61,720 nt of DNA, from the NCBI GenBank assembly GCA_052035955.1, contig JBPOHD010000059.1, forward strand, positions 1 through 61,720, written 5' to 3'. Numbering within the stretch: position 1 is the stretch's first letter; the number at the start of each line of letters is the position of its first letter. Positions 56,659 to 61,720 of this stretch are shown piece by piece. The translations under genes and the position numbers were made by a program. Origin of the DNA: JAEUNJ01 sp052035955 (GTDB lineage Bacteria; Pseudomonadota; Gammaproteobacteria; Burkholderiales; Rhodocyclaceae). The notes beneath the pieces were generated by a model. That model made no database searches. It had not been told where the DNA came from and worked only from the letters and a program-made list of their open reading frames with translations.

Positions 56659-59600
56659 ATGGCCGTTCCCGCCATCCGCCGCATCCTGATCGCCAACCGG
56701 GGCGAGGTGGCGGTACGCATCGCCCGCGCCGCCCATGACCTGGGGTTCGCGACCGTCGCCGTATTCTCCGACGACGACGCGGAGAATCCCCACCGGGACG
56801 CCGCCGACGCCAGCATTGCCCTCGGCGCCTCCGGTCCCGCCGCCTACCTGGACGGCGGGAACCTGCTGCGCATCGCCCGGAAAGCCGCTTGCGATGCCGT
56901 CCATCCCGGCTACGGCTTCCTTTCCGAACGGGCGGACTTCGCCGGCGCTTGCGCCACCGCGGGCCTCGTTTTCATCGGCCCGACGCCGGAGCAACTCGAG
57001 ATCTTCGGCGACAAGGCCCGCTCGCGCGAGCTCGCGCGGCAATGCGGCGTTCCCCTGCTGCCGGGGACCGCGGCGGTTTCCGAGGTGGGTTCGGCGCAGT
57101 CCTTCATGGCCGGCCTGCCGGTCGGCGCCGCGGTCATGGTCAAGGCCGTGGCCGGGGGCGGCGGTCGCGGCCTGCGGGTGGTCCGCGACCCGGCCGACCT
57201 GGCGGCGGCCTTCGAGCGCTGCCGTTCCGAGGCCCTGGCCGCCTTCGGCGTCGGCGAGGTCTTCGTCGAGCGCTGGCTGCCACGGGCCCGGCACGTGGAA
57301 ATCCAGGTCCTCGGGGACGGCCGCGACGTGGTGGATTTCGGCGAGCGGGAATGCTCGCTGCAACGCCGCCACCAGAAGCTGGTGGAACTCGCACCGAGCC
57401 CGACCCTCGACCCGGCGCTCCGCGACGCCCTCGTTCAGGCCGCCCTGGCCATGGCCCGGAAGGTTGGTTACCGCAGCCTGGGCACCTTCGAATTCCTCGT
57501 GGACGCGGAACCAGGCGCCGGACCGGCCTTTGCCTTCCTCGAAGTGAATCCGCGGCTCCAGGTGGAGCACACGGTCACCGAGCAGGTGACCGGCATGGAC
57601 CTGGTTGCCGCCCAGATCGCCGTCGCCGACGGACGCGGCCTGGAGGGCCTCGGGCTTCTGGATCCCGGGATGCGCCGGGTGCGCGGCCATGCCATCCAGT
57701 TCCGCATCAACGCCGAGGTACCGCTGGAGGACGGGAGCGTCCGCCCCTCCGCCGGCCGCATCGACGGCCTGCATGCGGCAAGCGGACCCGGGATCCGGGT
57801 CGATGCCGCGCTGCGTACCGGCTTCTCGCCGCCGCCGGCCTTCGACTCCCTGCTCGCCAAGCTCGTCGTCCATTCCCCCTCGCCCGATTATGCCGATTGC
57901 GTCCGCCGGGCGCAGAGGGCCCTGGCCGATTTCAGCATCGACGGCATCGCCACCAACCTGCCCTTCCTGGCGGCCCTCGCCCGCCGCGACGAGTTCGCCG
58001 CCAATGCCGTGGACACCCGGTTCCTGGAGGACCATGCCATGGCCCTGGCCGCGGCAGCCGGCGCCCTTGCGCCCATCGCGCCCCCGGGGACCGATGGCCA
58101 GGCATTGACGGCACCCATGGCCGGCCGCCTGGTGCAGGTGGACGTGGCGCCGGGCGACCGGATCGCACGGGGTGTCCAGGTGGCCGTCGTCGAGGCCATG
58201 AAGATGGAGCATCCGGTCCTCGCCGCGGCGGCCGGCCGCATCCTTGCCGTGCCCGTCGCGCCGGGAGATGCGGTGGCCGAGGGCCAGGTGCTGGCGTTCC
58301 TGGAGGCCGAGGCCGAGGAACCGGCCGGCGGGGAGGCGGAGGCGGCCGCGGACCCGGACCGCATCCGCCCCGACCTGCAGCGGCTCCTGGACCGCAAGGC
58401 CTTCCTGGACGACGCCAGGCGCCCGGAGGCCGTTGCCCGGCGTCGCGCCAAGGGCATGCGCACCGCCCGGGAGAACGTCGCGGACCTCTGCGACCCCGGC
58501 AGCTTCGTCGAATACGGGGGACTGGCCATCGCCGCCCAGCGTCGCCGCCGGCCCGAGGAGGACCTGATCCGCGAGACGCCGGCCGACGGCCTGGTGGCCG
58601 GCATCGGCACCGTCAACGCCGCCGCCTTCGGCCCCGAGCGCTCGCGCTGCCTGGTCATGGCCTACGACTACACCGTGCTGGCCGGTACCCAGGGCTTCAT
58701 GAACCACAAGAAGACGGACCGCATGCTGCGACTGGCCGAGGAGTGGGAACTGCCCATCGTCTTCCTGGCCGAGGGCGGCGGCGGCCGGCCGGGCGACACG
58801 GACATGGCCGTCGTCACCGGCCTCGACGTGCCCACCTTCGCCAGCTACGCCAGGCTCTCCGGCCGGGTGCCCCGGGTCGGAGTGGTCGCCGGCCATTGTT
58901 TCGCCGGCAACGCGGCCCTCGCCGGCTGCAGCGACGTGATCATCGCCACCGCCGATGCCAGCATCGGCATGGGCGGCCCGGCCATGATCGAGGGCGGTGG
59001 CCTCGGCCGCTACCGGCCCGAGGAAGTGGGCCCCATGGATGTCCAGACGCGGAACGGCGTCGTGGACATTGCCGTCGCCGACGAGGCCGAGGCCATGGCC
59101 GTGGCCAAGCGCTACCTGGGCTATTTCCAGGGTCCGCTGCCCGAATGGCAGTCGGGCGATGCACGGTCCCTGCGCCACCTCGTTCCCGAGAACCGGCTGC
59201 GCAGCTACGACGTCCGCGCCGTGGTCTCCGCCCTCTGCGACGAAGGCTCGGTGCTCGAGTTGCGCCATGCCTTCGGTCGCGCCATGGTCACGGCCCTGGT
59301 CCGCATCGAGGGCCGGCCCGTGGGCTTGATCGCCAACGATCCGCGCGTCCTCTCCGGCGCCATCGACGCCGACGCCGCCGACAAGGCCGCCCGCTTCCTG
59401 CAGTTGTGCGACGCCTTCGGCCTGCCGGTCCTCTCCCTCTGCGATACCCCCGGTTTCATGGTCGGCCCCGAGGTCGAGGCCCGGGCCCAGGTCCGCCATG
59501 TCAGCCGCATGTTCGTGGCCGGCGCCGCCCTCTCGGTGCCGATCTTCTGCTTGGTCCTGCGCAAGGGCTACGGCCTGGGAGCCATGGCCATGGCCGGCGG

Positions 59601-59907
59601 CGGCTTCCACTCGCCCTTCTTCGTCGCCGCCTGGCCGACCGGGGAGTTCGGCGCCATGGGCCTGGAAGGTTCGGTGCGCCTGGGCTTCCGCCGGGAACTG
59701 TCCGCCATCGGAGATTCCGCGGCACGGGAAGCCAAGTTCAGGGAGCTGGTGGACCACGCCTACGCCAAGGGACTGGGCATCAACGTCGCCTCCTACCTGG
59801 AGATCGATGCCGTCATCGACCCGGCCGAGTCCCGCGCCTGGCTGATGCGCGGCCTGCGTTCGCTGCCGGCGGCCAGGCCTTCCCGACGCTGGGTGGATAC
59901 GTGGTGA
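56659..59907 (+). CDS. Single-chain biotin-dependent acyl-CoA carboxylase (BC-BCCP-CT fusion)
   Basis: 1082 aa. Biotin carboxylase at residues 5-450 (ILIANRGEVAVRI, AGGGGRGLRVV, LEVNPRLQVEH), biotin carrier with EAMKMEH (biotinyl Lys about 515), and carboxyltransferase from about 560 to the end (two crotonase-like halves; EGGGGRPGDTD, GGPAMIEGGGLG, DTPGFMVGPEVE). Most bacteria split these over two or more proteins. The same one-chain plan is known for long-chain acyl-CoA carboxylases. Substrate may be a branched or long acyl-CoA produced by the cluster. Confidence 0.9.
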   Translation: MAVPAIRRILIANRGEVAVRIARAAHDLGFATVAVFSDDDAENPHRDAADASIALGASGPAAYLDGGNLLRIARKAACDAVHPGYGFLSERADFAGACATAGLVFIGPTPEQLEIFGDKARSRELARQCGVPLLPGTAAVSEVGSAQSFMAGLPVGAAVMVKAVAGGGGRGLRVVRDPADLAAAFERCRSEALAAFGVGEVFVERWLPRARHVEIQVLGDGRDVVDFGERECSLQRRHQKLVELAPSPTLDPALRDALVQAALAMARKVGYRSLGTFEFLVDAEPGAGPAFAFLEVNPRLQVEHTVTEQVTGMDLVAAQIAVADGRGLEGLGLLDPGMRRVRGHAIQFRINAEVPLEDGSVRPSAGRIDGLHAASGPGIRVDAALRTGFSPPPAFDSLLAKLVVHSPSPDYADCVRRAQRALADFSIDGIATNLPFLAALARRDEFAANAVDTRFLEDHAMALAAAAGALAPIAPPGTDGQALTAPMAGRLVQVDVAPGDRIARGVQVAVVEAMKMEHPVLAAAAGRILAVPVAPGDAVAEGQVLAFLEAEAEEPAGGEAEAAADPDRIRPDLQRLLDRKAFLDDARRPEAVARRRAKGMRTARENVADLCDPGSFVEYGGLAIAAQRRRRPEEDLIRETPADGLVAGIGTVNAAAFGPERSRCLVMAYDYTVLAGTQGFMNHKKTDRMLRLAEEWELPIVFLAEGGGGRPGDTDMAVVTGLDVPTFASYARLSGRVPRVGVVAGHCFAGNAALAGCSDVIIATADASIGMGGPAMIEGGGLGRYRPEEVGPMDVQTRNGVVDIAVADEAEAMAVAKRYLGYFQGPLPEWQSGDARSLRHLVPENRLRSYDVRAVVSALCDEGSVLELRHAFGRAMVTALVRIEGRPVGLIANDPRVLSGAIDADAADKAARFLQLCDAFGLPVLSLCDTPGFMVGPEVEARAQVRHVSRMFVAGAALSVPIFCLVLRKGYGLGAMAMAGGGFHSPFFVAAWPTGEFGAMGLEGSVRLGFRRELSAIGDSAAREAKFRELVDHAYAKGLGINVASYLEIDAVIDPAESRAWLMRGLRSLPAARPSRRWVDTW

Positions 59908-59927
59908 AATCTGCCCGTAAGGTCATT

Positions 59928-60057
59928 TCACAGCAGAGGCACGGAGGCCACAGAGGTGCGCAGAGGAGAACCAATGACCCTTGCGCGGCGACGCCTTGGG
60001 TTTTTCCGCCACCCTTTGCGCGCCTTTCCCTGCGCCTCTGAGCCTCTGCGGCAAGGC
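59928..60057. repeat. Imperfect inverted repeat element (GCAGAGG type)
   Basis: Left arm TTCACAGCAGAGGCACGGAG (59927 on) and right arm TGCGCCTCTGAGCCTCTGCG (about 60031-60050). About 130 bases between the carboxylase and the hydratase-like gene. Similar to the right arm found before hoxA. Confidence 0.8.
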
Positions 60058-60092
60058 CTGGCCGTCTTTCTGTTTCCCATCGGAGAACCCTC

Positions 60093-60905
60093 ATGGAATT
60101 CAGCACCCTCGCCGTTTCGCTCCGGGACCACGTGGCCCGCATCGAATTGAACCGCCCCGACAAGGCCAACGCCATGAACCTCGCCATGTGGATGGAGATC
60201 CGCCAGGCCATGCAGTGGGCCGACGAGACGCCCGAAGTCCGCGTCGCCGTCATCGCCGGTGCCGGCCGGCATTTCACCGCCGGCATCGACCTCTCGCTGC
60301 TGGGCGGCGTGCAGGCGAAGGTCGAGGACGATTGCGACGGGCGCAGCCGGGAAAAGTTGCGCCGCCTCATCCTCGACCTGCAGGACTGCCTGAGCGCCAT
60401 CGAGCGCTGCCGCAAGCCGGTAATCGCCGAGATCCACGGCGCCTGCGTCGGCGGCGGCATCGACCTGGTGACCTGCTGCGACATGCGCTATTGCTCGGCG
60501 GAGGCCTATTTCTCGGTCAAGGAGATCGACGTCGGCATGACCGCCGACGTGGGCACCCTGCAGCGCCTGCCGCGCCTGATCGGCGAGGGCATGGCCCGGG
60601 AACTGGCCTACACCGGGCGCGAGGTGAAGGGGCCCGAGGCGAAGGAAATCCGGCTGGTGAACCGCTGCTACGACAACCCCGAGGACCTGCGGACCGGCGT
60701 CGCCGGACTGGCGGCGACCATCGCCGCCAAGCCGCCGCTCTCCATCCGCGGCTGCAAGGAGATGATCACCTACGTGCGCGACCACAGCGTCGCCGACGGC
60801 CTCAACTACATCGCCACCTGGAATGCCGCCATGCTGATGTCGACGGACCTGGAGGAGGCCTTCACGGCGGGCCGGGAGAAGCGGGCACCCGTTTACCGGG
60901 ACTGA
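60093..60905 (+). CDS. Dienoyl-CoA isomerase-like enoyl-CoA hydratase family protein
   Basis: 270 aa crotonase. FTAGIDLSLL and GACVGGGIDLVTCCDMRY form the oxyanion hole; residues after it (EIDVGMTADVGTLQRLP) carry the acidic pair used by delta3,5-delta2,4-dienoyl-CoA isomerases. The C-terminal YVRDHSVADGLNYIATWNAA also matches that subgroup. It would process unsaturated acids with odd-positioned double bonds. GGAGAA precedes the ATG. Confidence 0.85.
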   Translation: MEFSTLAVSLRDHVARIELNRPDKANAMNLAMWMEIRQAMQWADETPEVRVAVIAGAGRHFTAGIDLSLLGGVQAKVEDDCDGRSREKLRRLILDLQDCLSAIERCRKPVIAEIHGACVGGGIDLVTCCDMRYCSAEAYFSVKEIDVGMTADVGTLQRLPRLIGEGMARELAYTGREVKGPEAKEIRLVNRCYDNPEDLRTGVAGLAATIAAKPPLSIRGCKEMITYVRDHSVADGLNYIATWNAAMLMSTDLEEAFTAGREKRAPVYRD

Positions 60906-61003
60906 GGACGCAGCCATGCCGATCCGGGCCGCCGACGCCCAAACCTCGCCGAGGTCGCAAAGGCGTGCAGGAATCCGACGGAGCGCAAGGCGGCGTGACG
61001 GTC

Positions 61004-61034
61004 CTTGCAGGAGCGGCGTCCTCGCCGCGATGTT
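61004..61034. repeat. REP-like palindrome, inverted orientation
   Basis: CTTGCAGGAGCGGCGTCCTC followed by GCCGCGATGTT is the reverse orientation of the element at 32131. It lies in the gap after the last acyl-CoA gene; the bases from 60906 to here hold no gene, only a weak trace (GGTCGCAAAGGCGTGCAGG) of the other repeat family. Confidence 0.65.
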
Positions 61035-61108
61035 TCCGGCTTGCCCTGCACTGCGCGCCCCGGCATGCCGATTGCCGGCGGACTGCGTCTCCGCCAGTTA
61101 CAACATCT

Positions 61109-61140
61109 AAGCCCATGATTATGTGGGCTTTTTTGTTTTT
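61109..61140 (+). terminator. Rho-independent terminator
   Basis: AAGCCCA and TGGGCTT pair around an 8-base loop, followed by TTTTGTTTTT. It marks the end of the GC-rich acyl-CoA region. The stem is short but the T-rich tail is strong. Confidence 0.75.
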
Positions 61141-61151
61141 ATAGCATTCGC

Positions 61152-61173
61152 GACTATCAATTTGACTATCAAT
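61152..61173. repeat. 10-bp direct repeat at a composition boundary
   Basis: GACTATCAAT occurs at 61152-61161 and 61164-61173, two bases apart. It lies directly after the terminator, where base composition falls. Such repeats are seen near recombinase sites, but no integrase gene is visible in the window. Confidence 0.5.
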
Positions 61174-61457
61174 ACATGGATCGGTTGCCAAGTCGCCGCC
61201 GCCTCACCAGCGCCGACTTTCGAGCTACTGATGTCGCCCAATCCTGGATTGTCGGCGCGCGCTTAAAACTGACCAGCGTCCCCTGCTTGGCGTGATCTGC
61301 TCGACGGCACACCGCCGCACTATGTCGCAGCCCGCCAGATCGGAAATGGTAAAGTTATATTTCACGATTAATTTGTCTCCCAATGAGAGACAAACTTGCC
61401 GCTAAGTATCGTTAGTGTTATATTTACTGCGCAGTACGTTTCTTTTAGGGACGCTAA
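61174..61457. other. AT-richer leader region before the AbiEi-like gene
   Basis: No gene seen. AT-rich stretches such as AAAGTTATATTTCACGATTA and GTTATATTTACTGCGCAGTA may be promoters or operators for the downstream gene. TACTGCGCAGTA (61423-61434) is a perfect 12-bp palindrome close to the gene start and a good candidate operator. Confidence 0.5.
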
Positions 61458-61720
61458 TTGAGCGCGAAATATCATTTGCAAACGAAGACACTAGGCCCAC
61501 GGGCAGCGCAGCTTTTCACTGAGCTGAATGAGCTGCGCCGGTCTACGTTCACCTTGGCGGATGTGAGATCGATCACCGGCCTGTCGGCCGCAGCGGCCCG
61601 CAATCTCGTGCACAAGGCCCAGCAGCGAGGCTTGGTGACGCGACTGAAGCCTGGCCTGTACAACCTCGTGCCCTTCGAACTCGGCTGGGCCACCGAGCAT
61701 ATCGACAGCCCGTACCTGAT
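61458..61720 (+). CDS. AbiEi-like antitoxin/transcriptional regulator, N-terminal part (runs off the window)
   Basis: Open to the window end; 87 codons seen. TTG start with AGGGA eight bases upstream, coding SAKYHLQTKTLGPRAAQLF and then a winged-helix (FTLADVRSITGLSAAAARN, LVHKAQQRGLVTRLKPGLYN, LVPFELG). This is the N-terminal DNA-binding domain of type IV AbiEi antitoxins, usually followed by the nucleotidyltransferase toxin AbiEii. The toxin would lie beyond the window. Confidence 0.7.
   Translation, partial: MSAKYHLQTKTLGPRAAQLFTELNELRRSTFTLADVRSITGLSAAAARNLVHKAQQRGLVTRLKPGLYNLVPFELGWATEHIDSPYL

Noticed and set aside
56374..59757. A 1127-aa open frame on the minus strand opposite the carboxylase
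   Set aside because: High GC gives long antisense frames; composition is unlike a protein and the plus-strand gene has complete carboxylase motifs.
61080..61100. TCTCCGCCA as the 3' end of a tRNA forming an attachment site
   Set aside because: No T-arm or matching acceptor stem precedes it, so the resemblance is too short to support a tRNA or att site.

Overview
The window is GC-rich, densely packed chromosome from what looks like a betaproteobacterium. The evidence is the hydrogenase gene order (like Cupriavidus/Ralstonia), the PEP-CTERM protein, and acyl-CoA and Liv-type transport genes of Rhodocyclales/Burkholderiales character. Species cannot be named from the sequence alone. It looks like a facultative hydrogen oxidiser that also degrades acyl-CoA-activated carboxylic acids.

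Region 1 (1-24.3 kb) is a hydrogen-metabolism island. On the minus strand lies hybO-hybA-hybB of a group 1c-type uptake hydrogenase; a ribosome-binding site at the window edge suggests hybC lies just outside. A hipBA toxin-antitoxin pair follows, with hipA frameshifted by an 11-bp tandem duplication. The plus strand then carries hoxKGZ (an O2-tolerant membrane-bound hydrogenase with the six-Cys proximal cluster signature), an XRE/HigA-like gene, hoxMLOQRT, hypABFCDEX, and hoxABC (NtrC-type activator plus H2-sensing hydrogenase). This is the Cupriavidus necator order without hoxV and hoxJ. Sigma-54-like -24/-12 elements precede hybO, hoxK and hoxM, and HoxA carries the GAFTGA motif, so HoxA may drive all three units.

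Region 2 (24.3-29.8 kb) holds a DctPQM TRAP transporter, then a lower-GC patch with a PEP-CTERM protein, an orphan ribbon-helix-helix protein and tRNA-Ser(UGA) with a duplicated 5' half next to a pair of 33-bp repeats.

Region 3 (29.8-60.9 kb) is a large acyl-CoA catabolic cluster. The minus-strand half has a CoA ligase, a dienelactone hydrolase-like protein, an acyl-CoA dehydrogenase with an adjacent APH-type kinase (a split version of ACAD11), an enone-reductase-like protein, a patatin-like protein, a thioesterase, an SDR, a thiolase, FadB and a LivFGMHK importer. The divergent plus-strand half has a PimC/PimD-like dehydrogenase pair, a 597-aa dehydrogenase, a hydratase, two thioesterases, a ComB-like protein, a second CoA ligase, a nitronate monooxygenase-like flavoprotein, a single-chain biotin-dependent carboxylase and a dienoyl-CoA isomerase-like protein. 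Together they could import, activate, beta-oxidise and carboxylate a branched, hydroxylated or alicyclic acid; the substrate is not identifiable here.

Region 4 (60.9-61.7 kb) drops in GC, has a terminator and short direct repeats, and ends inside an AbiEi-like antitoxin gene, suggesting the edge of a defence or mobile island. Throughout regions 1 and 3, junctions between genes carry roughly 90-135 bp imperfect inverted repeats made of GCAAAGGCGC/GCAGAGGACG-type units, plus a few REP-like elements.
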